From Lachnospiraceae bacterium (GTDB lineage: Bacteria > Bacillota > Clostridia > Lachnospirales > Lachnospiraceae), in the NCBI GenBank assembly GCA_015057555.1, contig SVEC01000011.1, positions 1-64,000 of the forward strand: a stretch of 64,000 nt of DNA, written 5' to 3'. Of this stretch, positions 25,926-35,388 are shown piece after piece. The position numbers and the translations under genes are program-made. Under the pieces are notes generated by a model, which worked only from the letters and a program-made list of their open reading frames with translations, made no database searches and was not told the DNA's origin. Position 1 is the first letter of the stretch, and every line of letters starts with the position of its first letter.

Positions 25926-26552
25926 TTACCTCCTGACAAGCGATTCATAAAATGTTCTAAATGAATATCTAAGATATTCCTTCTTGTTCATATTCAGACT
26001 TTCATCTAGTTCATCTTTTCTTCGCTCTGCCACCTGAATAATTCCACTTATAGCTGACCATACATAAAGTACTGTTGGCTGCAAATCAATATCTGCCCTG
26101 ATCTTTCTAGTAGCCATTCCCTTTTCGAGAAATTCCTTGATAAGACCTGTAAGCTCTCTACCAACCTTATCATCCCTTAAGATAGGCTTTTTTCTACTAT
26201 TAGTAGTTTTCTCCTCTCCCATAAGACTGGCATAATACTTAGGATACTTCTCTTCAAAATTCACTAGACAGTCACACATCTTATAGTAACTATCCTCAAA
26301 ATCAGAAGAATCTTGAATACACATCTCCAGCTCTCCTATAAGGATACCTGTGTAGTCCTCAACTATTGAATTGTAGATTTCTTCCTTGCTCTTGAAGTAT
26401 ACATAAATCGTAGACTTACTATAATCTGCATACTTAGCTATATCATCCATAGTTGTCTGTTCTACCCCCTTGGTTTCAAACAACTCCTTTGCTGCAGATA
26501 TAATATTGTCACGATTAAACTGCTCCAGAGCTTCCTTTTTTCTTGCGCCCAT
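25926..26552 (-). CDS. TetR/AcrR family transcriptional regulator
   Basis: An N-terminal TetR DNA-binding domain: IISAAKELFETKGVEQTTMDDIAKYADYSKSTIYVYFKSKEEIY, including the helix-turn-helix. The rest is a helical ligand-binding and dimer region of typical length (208 aa total). It is the first gene of an operon with the flavodoxin-like and phospholipase-like genes and has three candidate operators in its upstream region, so it probably represses its own operon. AGGGG precedes the ATG. Confidence 0.93.
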   Translation of the reverse strand: MGARKKEALEQFNRDNIISAAKELFETKGVEQTTMDDIAKYADYSKSTIYVYFKSKEEIYNSIVEDYTGILIGELEMCIQDSSDFEDSYYKMCDCLVNFEEKYPKYYASLMGEEKTTNSRKKPILRDDKVGRELTGLIKEFLEKGMATRKIRADIDLQPTVLYVWSAISGIIQVAERRKDELDESLNMNKKEYLRYSFRTFYESLVRR

Positions 26553-26566
26553 TAGAACCCCTAAAC

Positions 26567-26587
26567 AATCAAACTAATAGTTCGATT
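26567..26587. promoter_or_regulatory. Candidate TetR operator 1
   Basis: AATCAAACTA-A-TAGTTCGATT is a 21-bp palindrome with 9 of 10 paired positions, 15 bases upstream of the tetR start codon. It is the best of three related sites. Confidence 0.7.
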
Positions 26588-26617
26588 ATCATACTACAAT
26601 CATACTCGCAGTATATA

Positions 26618-26638
26618 TATCGTACTTTTAGTTTGATA
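26618..26638. promoter_or_regulatory. Candidate TetR operator 2
   Basis: TATCGTACTT-T-TAGTTTGATA repeats the right half TAGTTYGAT of operator 1; 7 of 10 positions pair. Its centre is 51 bases from that of operator 1. Confidence 0.6.
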
Positions 26639-26677
26639 ATTTTACATATATTTTTCTTTTTGTACTAACATATTTTA

Positions 26678-26698
26678 AATTGTACTCCTAGTTCGATT
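26678..26698. promoter_or_regulatory. Candidate TetR operator 3
   Basis: AATTGTACTC-C-TAGTTCGATT has the same right half as operator 1 and 7 of 10 paired positions. It overlaps the stop codon of sigF, 60 bases from operator 2 centre to centre. Confidence 0.55.
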
Positions 26699-27422
26699 AA
26701 ATGTCAATAATTTTTCTCATATTTGTTAATAATCTTTTCTCCATACGACTTACCTGAACTTGACTTATGCCCATTTCCTTAGCTACCTGAGTCTGTGTCT
26801 TATCCTGGAAGTATCTCATCTCTATCAGCTTTTTCTCCCTTTCATCCAAACTATCCAACACCTGTTCAACCAGCATCCGGTTAATTACTTCCTCTGATTC
26901 CACTCCATTTTTTTCCTCATCCACGTATTTATCCACTAGATACATCTCGCTTCCCTCACTGGAATATGCAGTTTGATATATGGACTCTATTTCTCTATTT
27001 GCCTCTGTGGCCATAACTATTTCCTCTATAGTTAGTCCTGTCATCTGAGCTATTTCCTCTATAGTCGCTTCTCTACAGAACCTTGTATTTAGTTCCTCCC
27101 TAGCCTTACTAATTTTGTATCCATTTTGCTTTAGTATTCTTGACACCTTAATCATGCCATTATCTCTCAAGAATCTCTTAATCTCACCTGATATTAGGGG
27201 TACCGCATAGGTTGAAAATTGAACCTGAAAATTGGCATCGAACCTATCTATCGCTTTTAAAAGTCCTATGCAGCCTATCTGAAATATTTCTTCTAGGTCG
27301 TATCCACGACCCATAAAACGTCTGGCTATACTCCAAACTAATCCCTCATTATCTGAAACTATCTTTTCCTTAGCTGACTTATCCCCACTTTTTGCTAGTT
27401 CAAATAGCTTCAATTCATTCAT
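26697..27422 (-). CDS. sigF: Sporulation sigma factor F
   Basis: Early forespore RNA polymerase sigma factor. Region 2 (GLVWSIARRF, LEEIFQIGCIGLLKAIDRFD, QFSTYAVPLISGEIKRFLRDNG), region 3 and region 4 (SLDEREKKLIEMRYFQDKTQ then VAKEMGISQVQVSRMEKRLL) are complete at 241 residues. Position directly after spoIIAA and spoIIAB distinguishes it from sigma G and sigma B paralogues. Activity is controlled by the anti-sigma factor encoded one base upstream. Confidence 0.95.
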   Translation of the reverse strand: MNELKLFELAKSGDKSAKEKIVSDNEGLVWSIARRFMGRGYDLEEIFQIGCIGLLKAIDRFDANFQVQFSTYAVPLISGEIKRFLRDNGMIKVSRILKQNGYKISKAREELNTRFCREATIEEIAQMTGLTIEEIVMATEANREIESIYQTAYSSEGSEMYLVDKYVDEEKNGVESEEVINRMLVEQVLDSLDEREKKLIEMRYFQDKTQTQVAKEMGISQVQVSRMEKRLLTNMRKIIDI

Positions 27423-27866
27423 CTATTCAAAATGATGCTTAACTACACCAATCTCCTTCCACATTTTTACCACTGTTCCAAGCCCTACTGTAGACTGTAC
27501 CTCCAGCTTGTCCATGAAAGCTTCCATAAAAGAAAATCCCATACCACTGCGATCCTCCTTGGGTCTTGTGGTATACATTGGTTCCATAGCTTTCTTGACA
27601 TCTGGTATTCCACATCCATCATCTCGAATTTCTATGTATACACTTTTTCCTTCCACCTTAGCTAGAATTGTTATCCTTCCATCCCCACCCTCGTATCCGT
27701 GAATTATAGAATTAGTCACTGCCTCAGAAACAGCTGTTTTAACATCTGACACCTCCTCTAATGTAGGATTAGTACTGGCTATAAATGCAGCCACCACCAT
27801 CCTGGCAAAGGACTCGTTCATGGCCACACTTTTAAATTCCACAATCATTTCGTTAGTATTATTCAT
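27423..27866 (-). CDS. spoIIAB: Anti-sigma F factor / serine kinase
   Basis: GHKL-type ATPase that binds sigma F and phosphorylates SpoIIAA. ATP-site motifs are visible: AVSEAVTNSIIHGYEG (N box), EIRDDGCGIPDV (G1) and SGMGFSFMEAFMD (G2). The length (147 aa) is standard. It overlaps spoIIAA by 8 bases and is directly followed by sigF, the usual spoIIA order. Confidence 0.96.
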   Translation of the reverse strand: MNNTNEMIVEFKSVAMNESFARMVVAAFIASTNPTLEEVSDVKTAVSEAVTNSIIHGYEGGDGRITILAKVEGKSVYIEIRDDGCGIPDVKKAMEPMYTTRPKEDRSGMGFSFMEAFMDKLEVQSTVGLGTVVKMWKEIGVVKHHFE

Positions 27867-28209
27867 AGTATCCTCCCTTAACCATTTCCTTTATTATGTC
27901 CTCCTTTGTATTCTTCTTTTTAATAATGGTATATATACCGGAAAGCTTTAACAGCTTGTCTATGGTTGGACTTACATTTACCACAAAGGTTTCTCCGCCC
28001 TTATCGTGAATCCTTCTGAACCTCCCTGTTATAAGTCCTATACCTGAGCTATCCATAAATTTTGTATTTGAAAAATCAAATATTAAATAATTTATCTGTT
28101 CCTTTGAAAAAGTGTTTTCCGTTTTCCTCTTTAGCTTGTCCGCATAGTAATGATCTAACTCCTGTGGTAAATAGTAGATAAATACACCGTTTTTGTATTG
28201 ATAATCCAT
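27859..28209 (-). CDS. spoIIAA: Anti-sigma F factor antagonist
   Basis: A STAS-domain protein of 116 residues. The phosphorylatable Ser lies in KFMDSSGIGLITGRFR, the hallmark of anti-sigma antagonists. When unphosphorylated it displaces SpoIIAB and frees sigma F. AAGGAG precedes the ATG. No clear sigma-H promoter was recognised in the 113 bases upstream, which also contain the terminator of the preceding gene. Confidence 0.95.
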   Translation of the reverse strand: MDYQYKNGVFIYYLPQELDHYYADKLKRKTENTFSKEQINYLIFDFSNTKFMDSSGIGLITGRFRRIHDKGGETFVVNVSPTIDKLLKLSGIYTIIKKKNTKEDIIKEMVKGGYYE

Positions 28210-28234
28210 AAGCTCACTCCTTGATTTTTTTGCA

Positions 28235-28278
28235 TAAAAAAACGAAAGAAAGTGATATTATTTAATCACTTTCTTTCG
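28235..28278 (-). terminator. Terminator of the TPR/zinc-ribbon gene
   Basis: On the minus strand CGAAAGAAAGTGAT, an 8-base loop, ATCACTTTCTTTCG and a TTTTTTT run: a 14-bp perfect stem. It ends transcription from 28323..29471 only about 26 bases before the spoIIAA start. Confidence 0.9.
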
Positions 28279-28322
28279 TCCTTTAATCCTATTCGATTTT
28301 ATCAAATGGTATATTATGTTAA

Positions 28323-29471
28323 CTATTCATTATTAATCATATTCTGTATGTCTTCGTCTGTCATACCATTAGTAATATAGCTGTAATCCGGTAATGGATT
28401 AACTTCATCTGAGTTATCCGCCTCAAGTCTGGCAATCTGTCTGTTTAAGTCACTTACCTGAGCATCCAAGTTGGTTATGGTAGTTTCCTTAGCAGCAATC
28501 TCTTCACTGTAGGTCTTGATAATCTTTTCATTCTCAGTCCTCATAGTTTTCTTCACAGCTGGAATAAATACAAACCCCAATATAAGGGCACCTAATGCCA
28601 TACCAACTAATACATATACACCTGAATATTTTGCAAAGCCTATATCTCCCACAACCTTCTTTTTAAAGAGGGTGTTCTTACACTTCTCATAGAAGTCCTT
28701 AATAAAATTGCTCTTCTTTTCAGTTGGATCCTCATCCATAAGAGATGTGTTCCTTCTTATAGTGTTCTCTTCAATGTACTCCTCGTCTAAGAGACCATCG
28801 TCATCCACAGACTCATCATCTCTCATCTGGATGATATCTGTATCTGTAGTTCCCATCTCATGAAGGTAATGTATAGCCATAGGATTTGCCTTATCAATCT
28901 TAAGAACTCTCCTAAGAGTTACTCTTGCCTTCTCATAATTACCAAAGTAAATATATAACAATGCTAAAAGCAAATATCCCTTTACAAAATGTCCATTAGT
29001 TGACAATACATTCTTAAGCTGTATAATCGCCAAATCTACATCATCCCTCTTAGCATAGTTAAGAGCCATATTGTACTTAATTGCAATCTGATCTGCATCT
29101 GCTAAGGTTGTAGGATTTGATCTTAGTTCCTTAAGGTACTTGGTTGCCAGGTTACCTGTAGACTTATAGTTTACACTCATAACCCAATGACTAAGAGCCA
29201 TAACAACCTCACCCATCTCATAATATATAAGACCCAAAAGGTTTCTAGACATTATATTCTTCTTGTTGTATCTAAGAGACATATTAAGAGACTCTATAGC
29301 ACCTGACAAATCTCTGGCAACTGCCTTATCATAACCAATATTATAATAATAGTTTGATGTATTATACGCCTTTTTTATAATATCAACATGCATATAACAG
29401 GCTGAACAATATCCACTTTTCTTTATCTGGGCGCCACATATAGGGCATACCACTGGTTTACTTGATGACAT
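28323..29471 (-). CDS. TPR-repeat membrane protein with N-terminal zinc ribbon
   Basis: Residues 8-26 hold CPICGAQIKKSGYCSACY, a zinc ribbon. Residues 40-210 are TPR-like helical repeats (YNIGYDKAVARDLSGAIESL; GYLLLALLYIYFGNYEKAR). An acidic linker follows, then one TM helix (VYVLVGMALGALILGFVFI, about 287-305) and a coiled coil (ETTITNLDAQVSDLNRQIARL). Probably a membrane scaffold with cytoplasmic TPRs; no specific function is known. It is co-directional with folC and followed by a terminator. Confidence 0.72.
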   Translation of the reverse strand: MSSSKPVVCPICGAQIKKSGYCSACYMHVDIIKKAYNTSNYYYNIGYDKAVARDLSGAIESLNMSLRYNKKNIMSRNLLGLIYYEMGEVVMALSHWVMSVNYKSTGNLATKYLKELRSNPTTLADADQIAIKYNMALNYAKRDDVDLAIIQLKNVLSTNGHFVKGYLLLALLYIYFGNYEKARVTLRRVLKIDKANPMAIHYLHEMGTTDTDIIQMRDDESVDDDGLLDEEYIEENTIRRNTSLMDEDPTEKKSNFIKDFYEKCKNTLFKKKVVGDIGFAKYSGVYVLVGMALGALILGFVFIPAVKKTMRTENEKIIKTYSEEIAAKETTITNLDAQVSDLNRQIARLEADNSDEVNPLPDYSYITNGMTDEDIQNMINNE

Positions 29472-29472
29472 A

Positions 29473-29652
29473 TTATCCTATCCTTCCTGCTAAAGGGTTA
29501 GCTGCACCTGCAGCCTGACTTTTCATCTCTGCCGTAACTACCATTACGATATCTGAGATATCCTTAAGGTCATTCTTATAGATAGCCTCCTCTGCCTGAT
29601 TAACTTCAGGGATAGGCTGAAATCTCTTTAATTCTTCTTCAAAATTTATCAT
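29473..29652 (-). CDS. Small conserved-looking protein, 59 aa
   Basis: The ATG at 29652 follows GGAGGAA and gives a 59-residue soluble peptide (MINFEEELKRFQPIPEVNQA...). The track's start at 29688 has no ribosome binding site and lies deep within folC. It overlaps folC by 14 bases and ends one base before the TPR gene starts, so it is part of that operon. Family unknown; the C-terminus AAGAANPLAGRIG is unusually small-residue rich. Confidence 0.6.
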   Translation of the reverse strand: MINFEEELKRFQPIPEVNQAEEAIYKNDLKDISDIVMVVTAEMKSQAAGAANPLAGRIG

Positions 29653-31009
29653 TCTTGTATTCCTCCATGTATAGCTCCTTGATAGCACCTATCAAATACA
29701 AGGAGCCTACGCAAAACAACATATCATTTGTCTCTCTCGACCTATTATAAGCCATAGAGAAGGTCTTCTTCAAGTCATTATTATAGTAAATGTTAGTTTT
29801 TATTGAATCACCTAAACTTTCTATAAAGATTTCTGCAACCTCTTTAGACGAAACTCTTCTGTCTGACTGAATAGAGGTAACATATATGCTATCTAACTCA
29901 AGGTTGTTACAGAGATATTCTATCATATCTCTATAATTCTTGTCATCTGCAACTGCAAATAAAATGTTAATTGGCTTGTCTCCACAAAGAGACTTAACAC
30001 TTTTTGTAAATGGTATTATTGCATCTAAGTTGTGGGCACCATCCAGAACCAAACTCTCCTCTAGCTTTTCCATACGCCCTTGCCAATAAAATTTACCACA
30101 TGCAGTCTTTATTATGTTTTCTGATATAGGTGACTCAACACCTGGCAGATTATTACAAAGCTCTATAGCTGTAAGTGCATTATGAAGCTGATACACACCT
30201 GGTGAGCTAAGCTTTATATTCTGGTATCTATAATAACTATTACCACAGGAAAAATCAATGCCTGAAAAGGCAAAATCATTTGTTATATAATCTGTTTTTG
30301 CGACATTATATGCTGGGGCACTAACACCCTTTGCCTGCTTCTCTATAACCTTATCAGCCTGTTCATTCCCAGTATTATATACAATTGGTACGCATGGCTT
30401 TATAATACCAGCCTTTTCAGCAGCTATGGCATCTATTGTATCACCCAAAAGCTTCACATGGTCCAAGCCTATGGAGGTTATAGCTGTAATCTCCGGTTTT
30501 AATATATTTGTGGCATCTAATCTGCCTCCTAAACCGGTCTCATATATACAGTAATCAAGCTCCTTGGTTGCAAAATACACTGCTGCAATAGCAAATACAT
30601 ACTCAAAAAATGTCAGGCTTGGCAAGCTATCTACCTTTACACTCTCATAGGCCTTCTCCACTTTATTAAAGGCTTCCAGAAAGTCATCATCACTAATATA
30701 GGTATTTTGTAGCGGTGTTTCCAAGCTATCCCACACACTGATTCTTTCATTAATCTTAATCAAATGTGGTGACACAAAGCATCCCACCTTATATCCAGCT
30801 TCTACAAGTATGTTTTTTACGAGCTGTACCGTGGAACCCTTGCCATTGGTTCCTGCCACATGTATAGTTTTAGCTTTAAGGTGCGGATTGTCCAACTTAT
30901 CCATAAGAGCAAGCAATGTGACATTTGCCTTGTGATTACCATCTATATACTTGTTAAAGCGGGGAACATTTATAATGTAGTCTACCGCCTGACTGTAGGT
31001 CATACTCAT
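29639..31009 (-). CDS. folC: Folylpolyglutamate synthase / dihydrofolate synthase
   Basis: Adds glutamate to folates and/or to dihydropteroate. The Mur-ligase-family P-loop HVAGTNGKGSTVQ, the metal/ATP region YETGLGGRLDATN, GLDHVKLLGDTIDAIAAEKAGI, and the C-terminal LVLDGAHNLDAI are conserved. The length (456 aa) is usual. AGGAAA precedes the ATG at 31009. Located between queF and the TPR operon, all leftward. Confidence 0.95.
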   Translation of the reverse strand: MSMTYSQAVDYIINVPRFNKYIDGNHKANVTLLALMDKLDNPHLKAKTIHVAGTNGKGSTVQLVKNILVEAGYKVGCFVSPHLIKINERISVWDSLETPLQNTYISDDDFLEAFNKVEKAYESVKVDSLPSLTFFEYVFAIAAVYFATKELDYCIYETGLGGRLDATNILKPEITAITSIGLDHVKLLGDTIDAIAAEKAGIIKPCVPIVYNTGNEQADKVIEKQAKGVSAPAYNVAKTDYITNDFAFSGIDFSCGNSYYRYQNIKLSSPGVYQLHNALTAIELCNNLPGVESPISENIIKTACGKFYWQGRMEKLEESLVLDGAHNLDAIIPFTKSVKSLCGDKPINILFAVADDKNYRDMIEYLCNNLELDSIYVTSIQSDRRVSSKEVAEIFIESLGDSIKTNIYYNNDLKKTFSMAYNRSRETNDMLFCVGSLYLIGAIKELYMEEYKNDKF

Positions 31010-31018
31010 AGCTATTTC

Positions 31019-31513
31019 CTATCTATTATCTACCTTTTCTGGGTACATATCATGATTAACTAATCTGTCAAAGGCAACCTTTTCCCACTTAGTGTTTGGT
31101 CTTCCGTAATTACAGTATGGGTCAATGGAAATACCTCCACGTGGGGTAAACTTTCCCCACACCTCTATATACTTTGGATCCATAAGCTTAATCAGGTCCT
31201 TCATAATAATATTTACACAGTCCTCATGGAAGTCACCATGATTTCTAAAACTAAAAAGATATAGCTTTAAGGACTTGCTCTCCACCATAAGCTTATCTGG
31301 AATATATGATATATAAATAGTTGCGAAATCCGGCTGACCAGTTATAGGACAAAGACTTGTAAACTCTGGACAGTTAAATTTCACAAAATAATCATTATCC
31401 GGATGCTTATTTACGAATGCTTCTAATATATCTGCTGAGTAATCACTTGGGTATGAAACCTTCTGGTTGCCAAGTAGAGTTACACCATTTGTTTCTTCTG
31501 TTGTTCTAGACAT
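31019..31513 (-). CDS. queF: NADPH-dependent 7-cyano-7-deazaguanine reductase
   Basis: Reduces preQ0 to preQ1 in queuosine synthesis. The short (YkvM-type) tunnelling-fold enzyme is recognised by [15 protein letters not shown] (catalytic Cys and Asp), the QueF motif [15 protein letters not shown], and the terminal [17 protein letters not shown] with 7-base spacing selects the second Met (31513). No preQ1 riboswitch is seen in the ~35-base leader; other queuosine genes are not in the window. Confidence 0.95.
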   Translation of the reverse strand: MSRTTEETNGVTLLGNQKVSYPSDYSADILEAFVNKHPDNDYFVKFNCPEFTSLCPITGQPDFATIYISYIPDKLMVESKSLKLYLFSFRNHGDFHEDCVNIIMKDLIKLMDPKYIEVWGKFTPRGGISIDPYCNYGRPNTKWEKVAFDRLVNHDMYPEKVDNR

Positions 31514-31549
31514 AAACATTCCTCCAAATCTATAATATACACTTTCATC

Positions 31550-31578
31550 ATTATAATTTATTAACCCAAATATATCAA
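31550..31578 (-). promoter_or_regulatory. Sigma-A promoter of queF
   Basis: TTGATA, exactly 17 bases, TATAAT on the minus strand, about 35 bases upstream of the queF start. Confidence 0.85.
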
Positions 31579-31583
31579 GAAAA

Positions 31584-31614
31584 AAGAAGGCTTCCTTTAC
31601 AGGGAAACCTCCTT
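31584..31614 (-). terminator. Terminator of addA
   Basis: On the minus strand AAGGAGGTTTCC pairs with GGAAGCCTTCTT (two G-T wobbles) around a 7-base loop, then a T run. The stem includes the addA stop region. Confidence 0.8.
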
Positions 31615-34600
31615 TTCCATGCCAAATGAATACATTATCATTTCCTTTACAGGCAAACCTCTAAGCTGTGACAAGGTATCACCATAGTACTTCAGCTGTG
31701 CCTTGTATCTGCCTATCAAGGTCTCTTCATCACAGGCATCGGTTTTATAATCCATAACGACTATAGCTCCATCCTCCACAAAGTATCCATCCACGATGCC
31801 TTGAACAATTATTGTATCATCCAAGTCATACATATCATCAAGGTCGAATACTTTAGTTGCGGCAAATCCTATAGAGAATTGCTGTTCTTTGAACAATTCA
31901 CCTCTAATAGCAGCCTTTATCATACGCTGTCCCAAATTACTCTTAAGCATATTTGCCACTTTTTTGCAGTTGATAGCTCTAAGCTCAGCATCATCAAAGA
32001 TTCCTCGCTCCTTAAGAGCTTTTTTATGAGCCACCGCAAACTTATACAGATTAGTTTCTCCCTCCAAGGAGGCAAAATCTATAAGCTCCATGCATTTGTG
32101 AACTACAGTACCTCGCATAGCACCTGTAAGCTTTCCAGAGGTAGAATTGGCTTTTTGTTCTTCTTGGATCTCTGTAGGCTTAGCTACTTCCTTCTCGGAC
32201 TGAGTATCCTCTCCCTCGGAATCATCCTGAAATTTCTCATATTCCAGTGCCTTGCAGGCAAATTCACTATCATCATAGCCTGTCCCATCAAAGGCCTTCA
32301 TCTTCTTAATATCTGATACTGACAGCTTACTCTTAAGTTGAGTGATTTTCTGATATGAATAATCACGCTTAAAGCTCTTTAATATCTCTTCAGTTGTTTC
32401 TGAATTTACCTGACTTTCAAGCTGTTCTAAAAGCCGTTCTACCTTCTGCACTCTATCCTCTATGGATCTCTTGGTACTTACCGCCAGCATAGACTTATCA
32501 AAAACCTTAATATTCAGTTTATCAGCAACCTCATAAGTGTCCTTAAGCCTATCAAATCTGGCCATTGTTTGAACTAACAAATCAATAAAGGAATCCGCTT
32601 TCTTACGATTAGTATAAGGAAGTAACATATCCGAATGTTTCATAAGTTTCTCACACTTATTCATAAGTTCTGTATACTTTTTTACATAACCTGTAATAAC
32701 AAGTTTTTCCTTTGCTCTAGTCAAGGCAACATATAATACTCTTAACTCCTCAGCTAAGCCCTCACTTATATTTATATCCTTAAAGGCCTCCCTAACTAAG
32801 GTATCCTTTGAATATCTCTTATTTCTATTCATATATTTCATAGAGAGATAATAATCATTGTTAATGATTAAATTCTTTTTATTATCTTCTCTATTAAAAT
32901 ATTTCCCCAGAGCGCTAACAAATACAATCGGATACTCCAATCCCTTGCTAGAGTGCATAGTCATAATTCTTACAACATCCTCGTCCTCGTTTACAACTGC
33001 TGCCTCTCCAAAATCCACTTGATTAACCTTAAGCTTGTCAACATATCTAAGAAAATTAAATAGTCCTTTGTAATAACCATTTTCATATACCTCTGCCTTA
33101 TCCAAAAGCATATCCAAGTTAGCCTTTCTTCTATGCCCCATAGGCATAGCTGAAACATAGGTATAATATCCTGTTACCTCAAGAGCCTCCCATATAAGCT
33201 GTGATATTGAAAGCTTATTTTTATTATCCTTTAAGTTTTCTAGCAGTTCAAAAAAGGTTTTTAACTTTTTAGTAATTTCATCCTCTATCTCAAGCATATA
33301 CAACTGACACTTATCGTATAAATACTGAAGTTTCTTCTCCTTGGTGTAATCACATATTACGGCTATATCAGACTCATCCAGTCTTGCCATAGGAGACATC
33401 AACACTGCCGCAAGAGGTATATCCTGCTTAGAATTATCTACCACAGAAAGAAGGGACATAACAACTCTTACCTCCACTGCATCAAAGTATCCTTTAGGAT
33501 CAGATAAATATGATGGTATTCCATGAGCCGACAGCACATTGTAAAATACCTCTCCTACACCTTTCATACTTCTTATCAGTATTACTATATCCTTATAAGA
33601 TGCCTTTCTGTAAATCTTTTGTTCCTGTCCATCAACCTCTATCTCCTCACAGACAAGCATACCATTATCCTTATCTAAAAGCTCCTTGATTCTTCCTGCA
33701 ATCATGTGAGCCTCCAACTCTAGATTGGCCAAGTTTTCCATATCATCCTCAGCATCCTCCTGCTCAGGTCTTGCAGTATCCTCTATATCCTCTAGGTTAA
33801 GTACCATAATCTCTGTGTTATGGCTTACAAGAGGTGCTTCTTCTTCATTAGGCTGTGGAAACAAAGCCGAAGGAACTAAGCTTGCAGAAGCATCATATAC
33901 TATTCCTCCTAGTTCCTTACCCATAAGCTGATAGAAGAAATAATTTACAGGAAGTAACACCTCTGCTCTTGAACGGAAATTGTTATTAAGCAAAATCTTT
34001 ACATTATCTCCAGTGTCCTTGAAGGTGTCATACTTACCTATAAACAAATCAGGCCTAGCCATTCTAAAGCGATAGATGCTCTGCTTTACATCACCAACCA
34101 TAAACATATTTGGACAATCTCTGTAATTTCCAGATACACAGTAAAGAATCTCCTCCTGCAAGAAATTACTGTCCTGATATTCATCAATGTATATCTCCTC
34201 TATGCCCATAGATATATTCTTAGCAAGCTCTGTAGGAATAGGCTTACCGTCCACATCATAGGCGCTACATACTAAACTGTGAGCCATATGAGCTATATCA
34301 GAAAACTCAAACATACGTCTAAGCTTCTTTTCCTTCATATATTCCTCTTCAAATCTCTCAGTAAGCTTTATCAATGGAATTACATAGCTAGCTAAATGCT
34401 CCTGTTCCTCCACTACCTGCTGGTAGGTTTTCGTAGGAATCAGCATACCAACCCTTTTTTTATATTTATTTCTAAGTTTTTGTGCCTTGTCCTTTATGTC
34501 CTCGTCACAGTCACCTTTTTTCATTCGAGGAAGGCCTGTCCAGCCATCGGCCAATGCAATCCTTAAATCTTCATAGGTAGTAGCCTCAGCAATACGCTCC

Positions 34601-35388
34601 ACTAATGCTCTGTCAGCCTCTAATGTCTCAACATATACCGCTGGACCATCTGGTAGGTTACACACAGCCTCTACCTCATCTATCTCTCTCCTTATATCCG
34701 CAATCTCCGCCTTAACAGAATTAACGTAGTATTCCACCCACTTAAGATTATTAAAAACATCTTCGCTCTTAATATCAAAGCTGGATTTAGCATTGGAATA
34801 CCAAGCCATAGGTATAGGGTAGCTCGATGCCTTGCTATATACATTAGCAACAGCCTTTCTAAGCTCTTCCTCATTATTCTTGAGTCCAAATATATCTACT
34901 AGTACCTTGAACTCCTTATCGCCCTTATCATATAGCTCCTCAAAAAGATTATCCATAACTTCGGACTTTACCATTTCCATAACGCCCGCGTCACCTATAG
35001 TAAAGCTTGAATCTATATCAAGCATATTGAAATTCTCTTTTACCAGCTTAAGACAAAAGCTATCAATAGTACAAATATCAGCTCTATTAACCAAAAGCTG
35101 TTGACGACACAAATGCTCATCAGAAGGATTTTTGCTTAAGGCTTTTTGTAGTTTACCTCTAATCTTATCTCTCATCTGAGCTGCTGCCGCATTGGTAAAT
35201 GTAACAACCAAAAACTGATCCACATTAACTGGATTATCTTTATCTGTTACTTTACTCACTATTCTATCAACTAGGACCTTAGTCTTACCCGAACCAGCAG
35301 CTGCAGCTACCAAAACATTGGCATCCCTAACTTCTATTGCCATCTGCTGACCTGGTGTTAGAGTAATAACCTCACTACTATTTGGCAT
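31597..35388 (-). CDS. addA: ATP-dependent helicase/nuclease subunit A
   Basis: UvrD-like helicase plus RecB-type nuclease of the AddAB complex, which resects double-strand breaks for recombination. Walker [23 protein letters not shown] (motif II), [25 protein letters not shown], and the nuclease motif with VVMDYKTD near residue 1215 are visible. A 1263-residue product is normal. AAGGAGG with 9-base spacing points to the ATG at 35388, 30 bases inside the track ORF; this overlaps the addB end by 11 bases. Confidence 0.96.
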   Translation of the reverse strand: MPNSSEVITLTPGQQMAIEVRDANVLVAAAAGSGKTKVLVDRIVSKVTDKDNPVNVDQFLVVTFTNAAAAQMRDKIRGKLQKALSKNPSDEHLCRQQLLVNRADICTIDSFCLKLVKENFNMLDIDSSFTIGDAGVMEMVKSEVMDNLFEELYDKGDKEFKVLVDIFGLKNNEEELRKAVANVYSKASSYPIPMAWYSNAKSSFDIKSEDVFNNLKWVEYYVNSVKAEIADIRREIDEVEAVCNLPDGPAVYVETLEADRALVERIAEATTYEDLRIALADGWTGLPRMKKGDCDEDIKDKAQKLRNKYKKRVGMLIPTKTYQQVVEEQEHLASYVIPLIKLTERFEEEYMKEKKLRRMFEFSDIAHMAHSLVCSAYDVDGKPIPTELAKNISMGIEEIYIDEYQDSNFLQEEILYCVSGNYRDCPNMFMVGDVKQSIYRFRMARPDLFIGKYDTFKDTGDNVKILLNNNFRSRAEVLLPVNYFFYQLMGKELGGIVYDASASLVPSALFPQPNEEEAPLVSHNTEIMVLNLEDIEDTARPEQEDAEDDMENLANLELEAHMIAGRIKELLDKDNGMLVCEEIEVDGQEQKIYRKASYKDIVILIRSMKGVGEVFYNVLSAHGIPSYLSDPKGYFDAVEVRVVMSLLSVVDNSKQDIPLAAVLMSPMARLDESDIAVICDYTKEKKLQYLYDKCQLYMLEIEDEITKKLKTFFELLENLKDNKNKLSISQLIWEALEVTGYYTYVSAMPMGHRRKANLDMLLDKAEVYENGYYKGLFNFLRYVDKLKVNQVDFGEAAVVNEDEDVVRIMTMHSSKGLEYPIVFVSALGKYFNREDNKKNLIINNDYYLSMKYMNRNKRYSKDTLVREAFKDINISEGLAEELRVLYVALTRAKEKLVITGYVKKYTELMNKCEKLMKHSDMLLPYTNRKKADSFIDLLVQTMARFDRLKDTYEVADKLNIKVFDKSMLAVSTKRSIEDRVQKVERLLEQLESQVNSETTEEILKSFKRDYSYQKITQLKSKLSVSDIKKMKAFDGTGYDDSEFACKALEYEKFQDDSEGEDTQSEKEVAKPTEIQEEQKANSTSGKLTGAMRGTVVHKCMELIDFASLEGETNLYKFAVAHKKALKERGIFDDAELRAINCKKVANMLKSNLGQRMIKAAIRGELFKEQQFSIGFAATKVFDLDDMYDLDDTIIVQGIVDGYFVEDGAIVVMDYKTDACDEETLIGRYKAQLKYYGDTLSQLRGLPVKEMIMYSFGMEKEVSL

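Noticed and set aside
31514-31549. PreQ1 riboswitch before queF
   Set aside because: The leader from the promoter to the start is only about 35 bases and shows no pseudoknot pattern.
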